Virus record (IMG/VR): IMGVR_UViG_3300037674_001117
Location: 1 to 35,422 of that record
Length of the DNA stretch: 35,422 nt
Reading direction: 5' to 3' (one strand)
Source of the DNA: a virus
Positions 16,797 through 24,359 of the stretch are shown here, piece after piece; positions within the stretch are counted from its first letter, which is position 1; every line of letters starts with the position of its first letter. The position numbers were made by a program, and so were the translations under genes. The notes under the pieces were generated by a model, which was not told where the DNA came from, did no database searches, and worked only from the letters and a program-made list of their open reading frames with translations.

Positions 16797-17773
16797 TATT
16801 TCACTCCCGCATCACAATGTTCTGTCTGATTAAATTCACACCATTTACAGTTTTTCTTGGATGCTTCTTTTCTATAGTTATGTTCCGTATTATGCTTTCC
16901 GTTTGTAAAGCCCTCTTTAACAAAATTCTTTAAATTAAGTATTACTTTATTCATAGATGGTACTCCACTTGCTGGTGAAAAATATTGAACTCTTTTTTGA
17001 GGCCAATCTACATTTTCATACAATCTACGTTTAACGATAAAGTATTCTACATCAATCTTATCTATTGGGTAGTCATACATCTTTGAATAAAACTGCTTAT
17101 ATAACAAAAGCTGTGATGTTTTATTCTTATCTGCTTTCATCCACTTATTCCACCCCATTGTGGAAGTTTTGATATCTATAATTTTTATCTTCTCAGTTAT
17201 TTTATTTTTAATAACTAAATCTATAAATCCTCTAAATATAATCCCATCTTGTAGTGGATAATTTATTTCAGTTTCCACTCCCAACAATTCATATCCCTTT
17301 TTAGAAAAATAATCACCTCTACGTTTTTTAAGAAAATCTAAAATTGCACAACCATCTTTCCAAAACTCTGTCAATTCTTCAGGTGTGGTAAAATGTTCTG
17401 CACCTTCTAATTCCATTTTCTCGTGGTAAAGTGTCTTCATTCGAGAAAGTAATAAATCTTCCAAATCCAATTCATTTGCTAACTTAGCTGTCTTATTATA
17501 AATACAATGTATCCAAGTTTGCATCGTTTCGTGCATAGCTGTACCAAACAAAGTATGTATACTATCTGTAAAGGTAGATAATCTATCAATATAATTTAAT
17601 TTCCATCTATGAGGACATTGTGACCACATAGAATATTGAGAATAACTTATATTAGATTGTTTAGGTTGTATCTTTTGCACGTGGCCTCCACTTTTTCCGA
17701 GTGGTAACAAAGGGTTTGTTTTGATCCCGTTCTCCGCCCTTGCCTGTTTCCTCATCAATTCCATAACTTTCAT
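16796..17773 (-). CDS. Cas4/RecB-like PD-(D/E)XK nuclease with probable Fe-S cluster
   Basis: Up to 325 residues. The RecB-nuclease motifs are in order: ISYSQYSMWSQCPHRW (42-57), FGTAMHE with H81, RGFIDLV with D185, IIDIKTS with D200-x-K202, and QLLLYKQFY (221-229). Four Cys are placed as in Cas4, AddB and Dna2: C53 near the N-terminus and C309, C312, C320 at the end, so a 4Fe-4S cluster is likely. It would degrade or trim DNA ends in replication or recombination. The start is uncertain: with ATG 17773 it overlaps the MORN gene by 113 bases, far more than other junctions here; a GTG at 17680 with GGAGG four bases upstream would keep all motifs and cut the overlap to 20. Confidence 0.82.
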   Translation of the reverse strand: MKVMELMRKQARAENGIKTNPLLPLGKSGGHVQKIQPKQSNISYSQYSMWSQCPHRWKLNYIDRLSTFTDSIHTLFGTAMHETMQTWIHCIYNKTAKLANELDLEDLLLSRMKTLYHEKMELEGAEHFTTPEELTEFWKDGCAILDFLKKRRGDYFSKKGYELLGVETEINYPLQDGIIFRGFIDLVIKNKITEKIKIIDIKTSTMGWNKWMKADKNKTSQLLLYKQFYSKMYDYPIDKIDVEYFIVKRRLYENVDWPQKRVQYFSPASGVPSMNKVILNLKNFVKEGFTNGKHNTEHNYRKEASKKNCKWCEFNQTEHCDAGVK

Positions 17774-18422
17774 CTATCCACTGCCAATGACCAGCACCTT
17801 CACGAATCTGTCTCTCAATATCTTCAAAATATTTCTGACCTTGATCATAATAATAATTCCACATTCCTTGTTTCTTCCCTTCCACATACTCACCACTTTT
17901 CATTAATTCTCCACTTTCATTCCACCAACGCCATACTCCATCAGGCTTCCCTTTCTTGTGTATTTTTTCCATTTGTTTAGTTCCATCTTCATACCACCAA
18001 TTCCATTTTCCTTCTTTTCTACCATCAATAAAAACACCTTCATAAAATAACTGCCCGTTTTCATACCAATACCTCTGCAATCCATGTTTATACCCTTTTT
18101 TCCAATTCCACTCTTGTTTCATATTTCCATTCTTGCCTATATTTTCGCCTATTATTCTTCTTACCTTGGTATAAACACCATCTTTCCAACCATGAGTTGG
18201 AACGTTACGATTTCCATTTGGATACCACCCTATAGATGGGCCATCGCCTCGTTTACCATCTTTATAAATCCATTCATATCTTTGACCCAATCCTTCATCT
18301 TCTACGGATACTCCCCCATCTCTTGTCCAATAAATTTTAAATACGCCATTCTCTGGATGATTTTCCTCAATCCATTCATCTGTATCTATTACTTTACCCT
18401 CTTTATTGTATATTCTTGACAT
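17661..18422 (-). CDS. MORN/YwqK-like repeat protein
   Basis: A 253-residue protein built of about five repeats of some 22-24 residues with the pattern G-x-x-x-G-x-W-x-W/Y-W/Y-Y/N-E-x-G-x-L/x (for example GRKEGKWNWWYEDGTKQ and GKPDGVWRWWNESGELM). These are MORN-type hairpin repeats, as in the bacterial YwqK group, which includes proposed antitoxins and lipid- or peptidoglycan-associated proteins. No signal peptide. The ATG at 18422 follows the upstream stop by 4 bases; a TTG 12 codons earlier would overlap it. The last 38 residues are basic and share DNA with the nuclease N-terminus. Role in the phage unknown. Confidence 0.75.
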   Translation of the reverse strand: MSRIYNKEGKVIDTDEWIEENHPENGVFKIYWTRDGGVSVEDEGLGQRYEWIYKDGKRGDGPSIGWYPNGNRNVPTHGWKDGVYTKVRRIIGENIGKNGNMKQEWNWKKGYKHGLQRYWYENGQLFYEGVFIDGRKEGKWNWWYEDGTKQMEKIHKKGKPDGVWRWWNESGELMKSGEYVEGKKQGMWNYYYDQGQKYFEDIERQIREGAGHWQWIDESYGIDEETGKGGERDQNKPFVTTRKKWRPRAKDTT

Positions 18423-18426
18423 AAGT

Positions 18427-19068
18427 TTATTTATTATATAAAAATTCTGAAAATTCAAAATCTAATTCAGTATCTATTTCTATAGATTCTCTTTCAGAAA
18501 TTTCGTAGAAATATGGTTTACTACAAATATAATTTTGAGAATCTAACATAGCTTCTCTATTCACTATAATTACACCAAAAGTAGGTGCAAAATAGTCTGG
18601 TAAATCTTGTGAATTAGGTGCAGAATCTAAATTATAATTTATCGGTTTATTTTTATACCACAAAAACTCTTTTATTTTTTTTATAGACATTAAACTATTA
18701 CAATCTACTTTATTAAATATAGCAATAGCTTCTATAAACGTACTTAAAGTAACTAAAGGTGCAGTAACTTGAGTTATTATTATATTTTTTGATTCTGTTA
18801 CCTTGGCCAAATATTCATGATATTCACTATTAGTACATTTTGAACTAGCATAATATGATTCTCTTTTATGATATTTTATTCCATTCTTTTTTGCTAACTC
18901 AATTGCATATTCACTATCCGTATTTATTATTATTTCATCTACTGGTAGATTTTTTACAACTTCTATTTTATGTTCTAATAAAGACTTACCAGCAAATTCT
19001 CTGAAGTTTTTATTTTTAACTCTTTGAGAACCTTGTCTAACGGGTATGACTGCAGTTAAATTCTTCAC
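18427..19068 (-). CDS. CMP-sugar (nonulosonate/Kdo-type) cytidylyltransferase, NeuA-like
   Basis: A 213-residue enzyme. AVIPVRQGSQRVKNKN (6-21) is the CTP-binding loop of the NeuA/KdsB superfamily, INTDSEY follows as in NeuA, TQVTAPL is the substrate loop, and the C-terminal EIDTELDFEF matches the I-D-x-x-x-D-F end of NeuA. It activates a 2-keto acid sugar as a CMP conjugate; which one is unclear. Translation should start at GTG 19068, which forms GTGA with the stop of the Ldh2-like gene, so the two are coupled. With that dehydrogenase and the Gfo/Idh enzyme it forms a three-gene sugar-acid module. Confidence 0.82.
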   Translation of the reverse strand: MKNLTAVIPVRQGSQRVKNKNFREFAGKSLLEHKIEVVKNLPVDEIIINTDSEYAIELAKKNGIKYHKRESYYASSKCTNSEYHEYLAKVTESKNIIITQVTAPLVTLSTFIEAIAIFNKVDCNSLMSIKKIKEFLWYKNKPINYNLDSAPNSQDLPDYFAPTFGVIIVNREAMLDSQNYICSKPYFYEISERESIEIDTELDFEFSEFLYNK

Positions 19069-20102
19069 TCTATAACTTCTTTAAACATACTTGAGGTATC
19101 TAAAAACTCCTCATATTTAATTTCATCAATTGGAATACCTTCTTTAATTCTTATATCATAACATTTTTTCTCTGGATCTCCAGGCACCATAACAGAAGTA
19201 TCTTGTGAAATTGTAGGAAGGTCTCTTAACTTATCAACGATATCTTGTAACTGTTTCTTAAATACATTTACTTCAATAAAATGTTTAATATTTATGACCA
19301 TAAAAAAATGACTAATATATCTTTTTTCTTTAATAGATGAAGTATACATTGGAAGAATATCTTTACTCGACAAACTTCCTGCAAGTATACCACATAAAAT
19401 ATCTACCATCATAGCCAACCCATAACCTTTATATTCTCCTATGGGATTTAAACTAATAGCTTTATTCGGATTAGTTATACTCTTACCTTTGTCATCAGAT
19501 GCCCAAGTATCTGGAATATCTAAATTCTTAAGTTTTTTATTCTCTAATTTATTCCAACTAACTAAAGAGGTTGCCATATCTAAACATAATGGTGCTTCAT
19601 TTTTTAATGGTGCAGTAAAACAAATTGGATTTGTTCCGAAAAATGCCTCTGTACTACCAAATGTTTTCAACATAGAATCTGCATTTGTAAATGCAAATCC
19701 TAAACAATTCTTCTCTGCTGCCCTCAATCCAAAATATGATGCCGCCCCAAAATGTGTTGAGTTTTTAACATTTACTGCAGATATTCCAGTTTTTTCTGAT
19801 AACTTTATAGCTTTATCAATAGCAACAGCCCCCACATGGTGTCCAAATGAATGGTCTGCATCTATACTTGATGTTGATACTCCTGTATCTGAAATATTAA
19901 TATTGGGATTTTTATTTATTCTACCTGACTTAATTACTCTACAATAATGAGGAAATAAATTAATTCCATGTGAATCAACACCTCGTAAAGAAGTTTCTAC
20001 TAAAGAATTTACAACGTGATTAATTGAATCTTTATTTACTTTAAGATTAGTAAGAACCTTTTTCATAATTTTTGATAGTTTTATATCATTAAGATAAATC
20101 AT
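19065..20102 (-). CDS. Ldh2-family (malate/L-lactate dehydrogenase type) oxidoreductase
   Basis: A 345-residue protein of the COG2055 fold, the usual length. Typical motifs: RGVDSHGI (40-47), NSTHFGAASYF (114-124), FGTNPICFTAP (155-165), DMATS (175-179) and GYGLAMMVDILCG. The family reduces 2-keto acids, diketo-sugar acids or imines with NAD(P)H (YiaK, AllD, DpkA types). Adjacent to a CMP-sugar synthetase, it may act on the keto-acid carbon of a sugar acid or its precursor; this is inference. It overlaps the Gfo/Idh gene by 14 bases. Start M1 keeps the usual N-terminal helix, so the later Met is less likely. Confidence 0.82.
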   Translation of the reverse strand: MIYLNDIKLSKIMKKVLTNLKVNKDSINHVVNSLVETSLRGVDSHGINLFPHYCRVIKSGRINKNPNINISDTGVSTSSIDADHSFGHHVGAVAIDKAIKLSEKTGISAVNVKNSTHFGAASYFGLRAAEKNCLGFAFTNADSMLKTFGSTEAFFGTNPICFTAPLKNEAPLCLDMATSLVSWNKLENKKLKNLDIPDTWASDDKGKSITNPNKAISLNPIGEYKGYGLAMMVDILCGILAGSLSSKDILPMYTSSIKEKRYISHFFMVINIKHFIEVNVFKKQLQDIVDKLRDLPTISQDTSVMVPGDPEKKCYDIRIKEGIPIDEIKYEEFLDTSSMFKEVIE

Positions 20103-21285
20103 TAATATATACCCAATTTGAATTATCTATTAAACTTTTATTTACTGCATCTATAACAGATGATGTTGGTAAAGTATCTTTAAATGTAGGTAGCAATTCA
20201 TCTAAACCTTCAATATCTTTTCTAACATAAACTTCCTCGTGTGAGTTATCGAAATCATCAGCATAAGTAAGAAATTTACTAATACTTTTAAAATCATATC
20301 CAGAATAAGTTTTACCATGATATTTTGAAAAATATGGATTTATAGATTGAATTCCTTCTGATTCAGTTGTTACTTCTACTCCTCTATGTTTTTGATTACT
20401 TTCTATCCTACCCTTAGTTCCAATTATAGTATATTTTTGATCAGACATTGCACTTGAAGTACTTGGATCAATCCAACTTGTCGTAAATTGTGTTACCATT
20501 TGTTGTTCCATATCTGCGTTATTAAATCCATTGTACCCACTCTGCCATACTATTGTTGCGTGAATCGAATCATAAGTATCTATACCCTTTTCTTGTAATA
20601 CTCCGTAAGTTCCAACTGCTGTAACTTTCTCTGGTTTATATGATGTTAAAAAATAAATCATATCTACATAATGTACTCCCAAATATTGAAAGACATTAGA
20701 ATTTTCAATCCAATCAGAAAACACAAGAGTAGGCATCTCAATTTTTTGACTATATTCTACAGTAGCAGAAATAGGTGAGCCAATATCACCTTTATTAATA
20801 ATATCCTTTATAACAAGATTTACTTCATCATATCTCTTGTGAAAATCTACTACTCCCAAAACTTTATTTTTTCTCTGTAGTGAAACAAGGTCTAATGATT
20901 CTTTTAATGTCGGTGTGAGAGGTTTAACAAGAAAACAATGAATTTTATTTTCTATAAGTAACTTCGCAAAAGAATAATGTAGGTGGTCAGGTAATGCTAC
21001 AATTGCACAATCAAAATTATTTAAAGAAATAATATCTTGTAATTTGTTTAATGAATCATCACCTAAAGCAATAAATTTTATTGAAACATCAATATTTAAT
21101 TCTTTAGTAATTACTAATTTTGCCCTATTAACATCTTTAAGACTTGATTCATTTTTTGAAACTATGGTAATAGAATCAATATTTAAAGTTTTAGATAGTT
21201 CACCAATAGAACCAAGAGCCGAACCTGGACCAGAAGTATGTCTACCTGTTACATACATTCCAGCACCTACAACCAATATATTCAC
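20089..21285 (-). CDS. Gfo/Idh/MocA-family oxidoreductase
   Basis: A 398-residue NAD(P)-dependent enzyme. The Rossmann loop is GAGMYVTGR (7-15), the conserved Lys is in VKPLTPT (K121, usually E-K-P), DFHKRYD (147-153) follows, and LGVHYVDMIYFL carries the usual catalytic-region His. Such enzymes oxidise or reduce sugars at one carbon or remove a 2-hydroxyl. It starts at GTG 21285; no ATG lies before the Rossmann strand. It is the first gene of the three-gene sugar-acid module and follows the Nmad1-like gene by 8 bases. An unusual insertion near 10-25 (TSGPGSALGS) lengthens the dinucleotide loop. Confidence 0.8.
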   Translation of the reverse strand: MNILVVGAGMYVTGRHTSGPGSALGSIGELSKTLNIDSITIVSKNESSLKDVNRAKLVITKELNIDVSIKFIALGDDSLNKLQDIISLNNFDCAIVALPDHLHYSFAKLLIENKIHCFLVKPLTPTLKESLDLVSLQRKNKVLGVVDFHKRYDEVNLVIKDIINKGDIGSPISATVEYSQKIEMPTLVFSDWIENSNVFQYLGVHYVDMIYFLTSYKPEKVTAVGTYGVLQEKGIDTYDSIHATIVWQSGYNGFNNADMEQQMVTQFTTSWIDPSTSSAMSDQKYTIIGTKGRIESNQKHRGVEVTTESEGIQSINPYFSKYHGKTYSGYDFKSISKFLTYADDFDNSHEEVYVRKDIEGLDELLPTFKDTLPTSSVIDAVNKSLIDNSNWVYINDLS

Positions 21286-21293
21286 TTTAAGTT

Positions 21294-21767
21294 CTACTTA
21301 CCCCATTTACCGTTCTTAACAATAGTAGCCATAATACCGTAATTGGAAACATCCAAAAATGCATCTTCAATAGGTTCTCCATTTACTACAGATTCTCTAT
21401 CACCCATCAATAAGGTTTTTAATCTCTGTATCTTATCATTCATACGAAACCATAACCCTGTAAGTGATAATTTAATTTCTTCTGGTGTTTGTAATTGTGT
21501 ACCAACAGAAATATTACCTGGGCCGTAATCGTGTTGTTTGTGTAAAAACAATTCGTATTGTTCTCGTTGAATCTTCTTGAACTCTCTGGTCATTTGAGGC
21601 CATTCGTTTTCCATTTGTTCTATGACATCATAACTACTCCCACGACCTTGTGCGTGAGCTTGTTCATCTATATCTTCAACATAATTTTCTTTTGTTGGTT
21701 TATCTTTAATAACTTTCATTTTGTGTTTTTTCTCCATCTCGTCTAATATATTATTTGGGACTATCAT
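21294..21767 (-). CDS. DUF1599/Nmad1-like nucleotide-modification-associated protein
   Basis: A 157-residue helical protein. HKQHDYGPGN (76-85), FRMNDKIQRLKTLL (107-120) and NGEPIEDAFLDVSNYGIM (129-146) match the K-x-x-D-Y-G, D-K-x-x-R and E-x-x-x-D-x-x-x-D-x-x-N-Y pattern of DUF1599, named nucleotide modification associated domain 1. The acidic pattern resembles all-alpha NTP pyrophosphatases, so it may hydrolyse or bind a (modified) nucleotide. The first 60 residues are charged and probably flexible. Located between the gp62-like gene and the sugar-acid module. Confidence 0.68.
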   Translation of the reverse strand: MIVPNNILDEMEKKHKMKVIKDKPTKENYVEDIDEQAHAQGRGSSYDVIEQMENEWPQMTREFKKIQREQYELFLHKQHDYGPGNISVGTQLQTPEEIKLSLTGLWFRMNDKIQRLKTLLMGDRESVVNGEPIEDAFLDVSNYGIMATIVKNGKWGK

Positions 21768-21768
21768 A

Positions 21769-22194
21769 TCACAATCCCATTTGTTTTAATTCTTTATCTG
21801 TATATCCATATTTGGATACCAGTTCTCTAATTTGTTTTTTTGATAATAGTTTTAAATAGTCTTCCGATTCGGATTGACTGATTTCGAAATATTCAGAAAT
21901 TTTCTGAACTACTTGTGTATTATAAATAGGGTCTTTTTTCTTCTTAATATATTTTAAATACTGTTTACCTTTTGGTAATACATTAGAATATACCAAATAA
22001 AGCTGGCGCGGAGCCAGCTTTAATTTCTGTATTTCATTTACAAAATCTGTCCACTCCATTTTCATAGAAAGAAACCTATTAATCATATAATTAGACCAGG
22101 TTTTCTTATCTGATTCTGTTAATGTGTTCCAATAATCGTTTGTTTGATTAGATGTTATTTGATTAATATGATCAAATAAACCTTTAGGTTTCAA
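21769..22194 (-). CDS. 62: Clamp-loader small subunit, T4 gp62-like
   Basis: A 141-residue protein. NYMINRFLSM (35-44), the Q-L-Y segment (68-71), a basic K-G-K-Q-Y-L-K-Y-I-K-K-K-K stretch and the helical end I-S-E-Y-F-x-I-S-Q-x-x-S-E-D-Y-L-K-L-L-S-K-K-Q-I-R follow the pattern of T4-type gp62, the collar subunit that joins four gp44 ATPases to load the clamp. Its position near gp44, gp45 and gp43 agrees. It begins at TTG 22194, with AGAAGG eight bases upstream, inside the end of the zinc-ribbon gene; no ATG is usable. A weak start may keep gp62 below gp44, as the 1:4 complex needs (inference). A 10-base-pair hairpin lies within the gene. Confidence 0.68.
   Translation of the reverse strand: MKPKGLFDHINQITSNQTNDYWNTLTESDKKTWSNYMINRFLSMKMEWTDFVNEIQKLKLAPRQLYLVYSNVLPKGKQYLKYIKKKKDPIYNTQVVQKISEYFEISQSESEDYLKLLSKKQIRELVSKYGYTDKELKQMGL
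21998..22022. repeat. Perfect 10-bp inverted repeat, GC-rich, inside the gp62-like gene
   Basis: TAAAGCTGGC and GCCAGCTTTA flank a 5-base loop. In this AT-rich sequence it is the strongest hairpin I found, and the codons CCG CGC in the loop region are GC-rich compared with the rest. It encodes KLAPRQL of the gp62-like protein. Neither strand has the straight run of T that an intrinsic terminator needs. Confidence 0.8.
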
Positions 22195-22429
22195 GTCCGC
22201 TACCTTCTAATAACTTTTTTGGAACTGTACCACAATTACCACAACTATAGACTTGAATTGGAACTAATCCTTCTTGTCCTGTTGGTGATAAAATTGCGGA
22301 AACTCGTTTTATCACAAATGAGGTAATAAACAAATAATTATCACATTCCTCACATTGTAAAGTATCTGCCTTTGATAAATCTACAGTTTCTTTAGGTTTA
22401 GATAATGGTTTCATTGGTTTTGTACTCAT
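22184..22429 (-). CDS. Small zinc-ribbon protein
   Basis: An 81-residue protein with CEEC (C26, C29) and CGNC (C63, C66), a four-Cys zinc site holding a two-strand segment between (LFITSFVIKRVSAIL, then VPIQVYSCG). Similar small ribbons are frequent near replication genes of T4-like marine phages, as I recall, but no function is established. The first 20 residues are Lys/Pro-rich and likely flexible. Overlaps its neighbours by 4 and 11 bases, and the gp62-like start lies within its last codons. Confidence 0.6.
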   Translation of the reverse strand: MSTKPMKPLSKPKETVDLSKADTLQCEECDNYLFITSFVIKRVSAILSPTGQEGLVPIQVYSCGNCGTVPKKLLEGSGLET

Positions 22430-22608
22430 TTTGTATCCTCTGAAAAAATATTATCTGTTCTTACGATCAAATGTTGAACAATCTCATTGAACAAACCGAG
22501 TGCCTTATTTTTGTCTTCACAATCTGGAAATAAATCAAAAAATTGTTCTTCCAAATTCGCGATATGTTCATCCCGACTCACGGGTATATCTCCAATATGT
22601 TTCCACAT
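22426..22608 (-). CDS. Small acidic protein of unknown function
   Basis: A 60-residue acidic protein (EEQFFDLFPDCEDK), predicted mainly helical. I do not recognise it. AGGAG lies 6 bases before the ATG, and its stop overlaps the next start by 4 bases, which supports that it is translated. Context: between the Hc1-like gene and the zinc ribbon in the replication region. Confidence 0.6.
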   Translation of the reverse strand: MWKHIGDIPVSRDEHIANLEEQFFDLFPDCEDKNKALGLFNEIVQHLIVRTDNIFSEDTK

Positions 22609-22616
22609 ATATTCTC

Positions 22617-22802
22617 CTACTTCTTTGATTGAGATATTGAAGCTTTACGATAACCTGTAACCAGTTTCTTAATCTCTCCAATATGTTTTCTAGCTCTACC
22701 ACCTGCGGCTTTATTGCCCTTTTCAACGTGTGCTTCGTGATTTATATCAAATTCCTCGAAGTGTTCTTTGATTTTTGCGTGTAGTTCTTTAGCTGATGCC
22801 AT
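22617..22802 (-). CDS. Hc1/histone H1-like DNA-binding protein
   Basis: A 61-residue basic protein. EKGNKAAGGRARKHIGEIKK (27-46) then TGYRKASI follows closely the N-terminal domain of chlamydial Hc1, where EKGNKAA-x-R-x-R and YRKxSI are hallmarks. Hc1 compacts the chromosome; here the Lys/Ala-rich C-terminal tail of the bacterial protein is absent, leaving only the helical domain. It may bind phage or host DNA. AGGAG stands 8 bases before the ATG (AGGAGAAGAAAAATG), a strong start. It follows clpP by 22 bases. Confidence 0.75.
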   Translation of the reverse strand: MASAKELHAKIKEHFEEFDINHEAHVEKGNKAAGGRARKHIGEIKKLVTGYRKASISQSKK

Positions 22803-22824
22803 TTTTCTTCTCCTGTTATTTTAT

Positions 22825-23427
22825 TTAAATGATTTCGTCCACTAATCCGTATTTCAAACACGTTTTAGCATCCCACATCAAATCATGTTTTAATATTTCG
22901 TTTAATTTTCTGACTGGAACTTTTGTATATTCCTTATATACATTTACAATTGTATCCATCATCAAATCTAAATTTTGTTTTTCGTCTTGAAACTCTGAAT
23001 ATTTTCCCCAAAAGTTTGAAGATAATTGGTGTATTAACATATAAGAATGTCTTGAAATATATCTTTTACTACCCACTACTGAAAGGAATGTTGCTGCACT
23101 TGCAGCAAAACCATCAACATAAGTATAAACTGGAACTTTACATCTCAGTATAGTATCCATAGATGAAATACCTGCGGTGATTGAACCACCACCTGAATTT
23201 ATGTATAGATGAATAGGGTAAGGTTCTACATCCAAGTTATTTGCCATCGTAAGACTTCTTACTTGTAATTCTCCTATTTTCTTATTTAATTCTACAGCAC
23301 CATCTCTATGTACTCCAGAATAATAATAAATCTTATTTTCATGTACTCCTATATGTTTTTCTGTAGTTTCTTTATTTACTGCTTTCTTCACAGGAAGTTT
23401 TTTCTCTCCCCAATATTTTTCGTCCAT
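22825..23427 (-). CDS. clpP: ClpP-family serine protease
   Basis: A 200-residue ClpP-fold protein with the full triad: S110 in DGFAASAATF (105-114), H133 in YMLIHQLSS (129-137) and D182 in HDLMWDA (181-187), at spacings like those of bacterial ClpP. YINSGGGSITAG (75-86) is the oxyanion/substrate strand. It would form ring-shaped proteolytic chambers, used with a Clp ATPase; none is seen here, so it may use the host partner or mix with the host ClpP. Phage ClpP also serves in capsid maturation, but no structural gene is near. The start overlaps the clamp-loader stop (TAATG), with AGGAG upstream. The first 25 residues are longer than usual. Confidence 0.93.
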   Translation of the reverse strand: MDEKYWGEKKLPVKKAVNKETTEKHIGVHENKIYYYSGVHRDGAVELNKKIGELQVRSLTMANNLDVEPYPIHLYINSGGGSITAGISSMDTILRCKVPVYTYVDGFAASAATFLSVVGSKRYISRHSYMLIHQLSSNFWGKYSEFQDEKQNLDLMMDTIVNVYKEYTKVPVRKLNEILKHDLMWDAKTCLKYGLVDEII

Positions 23428-24359
23428 TATGTAATTACTCCTAATAATTCTATTAACATTGCCATTGCGTTTATTTCTTTATCTACTACATGGGTATCGG
23501 ATGATTCATATCTAGCAATAATCAAAATACATTCTGCTATATGACCCTTCCCATAAGTATCTACTTCATCGTATAATAATCTGAAAAAATCTGCAAAGTC
23601 TGTAACCTTTGCATCTGCCAGTATTTGTCTTATTTCTGTAAATATTTCCTTTCTTGTTTTACTTTTAGTTTGTAATACTTTTAATAACTTTAATTTATAA
23701 TCACTCAGTATAATTTCTTGAGCATCTAATTTAAGTTCTCCTTTTACAACTTGTCTTTGTGAGGTATTAATAATTTTTCTAATATCTGGATACCCACCAT
23801 TAATAATAGTTGCTATATCATCTACCTTAAAAGTTACATCCTCATTCTTTAATATATTTGATAAATGTACTGCCACTTCTTTCTTTGATGGTGGTACTAT
23901 CTGAAATGATTGACACCTTGATTGAATGGGGTCTATAATTCTCTCTACATAATTACAAGTTAGAATAAATCTACAATGTTTTGAAAATGTTTCCATCAGG
24001 TTTCTTAATGCTGCCTGTGCGTTTGGTGTAATGTAATCACACTCATCCAAGATAATCACTTTCATATCCTTAAATCCCATCGTGGATGCGAAGGTCTTCA
24101 CTTTAGTTCTAACTGTATCTACATTATTCTCGTCTGATGCGTTAATATACAGATAATCACATTCTATATTCTTCACAAGTAATTTGGCTAATGTGGTCTT
24201 ACCTGTACCAGCCCTTCCATACAGTAATAGATGTGGTAAATCGCCACTCTCTAAATAAATGGATACCTTACTTTTGAGATGTTCATTCCCAATGTAAGTT
24301 TCCATTGTTGAAGGTCGGTATCTTTCTACCCATAACCCGTGATCTTCTTTTATAATCAT
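23427..24359 (-). CDS. 44: Clamp-loader ATPase, T4 gp44/RFC-small-subunit-like
   Basis: About 310 residues from ATG 24359, which overlaps the upstream stop as ATGA and has GGA seven bases before it; an ATG four codons upstream and a TTG six codons upstream are alternatives. Near the N-terminus is WVERYRP, the RFC box; then GRAGTGKT (48-55, Walker A), VIILDECD (101-108, Walker B) and QSRC (146-149, arginine finger). Together with the gp62-like protein it opens and loads the sliding clamp onto primed DNA. The C-terminal collar domain is complete. Confidence 0.92.
   Translation of the reverse strand: MIIKEDHGLWVERYRPSTMETYIGNEHLKSKVSIYLESGDLPHLLLYGRAGTGKTTLAKLLVKNIECDYLYINASDENNVDTVRTKVKTFASTMGFKDMKVIILDECDYITPNAQAALRNLMETFSKHCRFILTCNYVERIIDPIQSRCQSFQIVPPSKKEVAVHLSNILKNEDVTFKVDDIATIINGGYPDIRKIINTSQRQVVKGELKLDAQEIILSDYKLKLLKVLQTKSKTRKEIFTEIRQILADAKVTDFADFFRLLYDEVDTYGKGHIAECILIIARYESSDTHVVDKEINAMAMLIELLGVIT

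Noticed and set aside
18084-18419. A 111-codon plus-strand frame rich in hydrophobic residues
   Set aside because: A shadow of the MORN-repeat gene; the hydrophobic look comes from reversing its Trp/Gly/Glu codons.
19441-19947. A 168-codon open frame on the plus strand
   Set aside because: It lies opposite the Ldh2-type gene, whose conserved motifs are intact. It has no recognisable domain and no plus-strand gene is accepted elsewhere.
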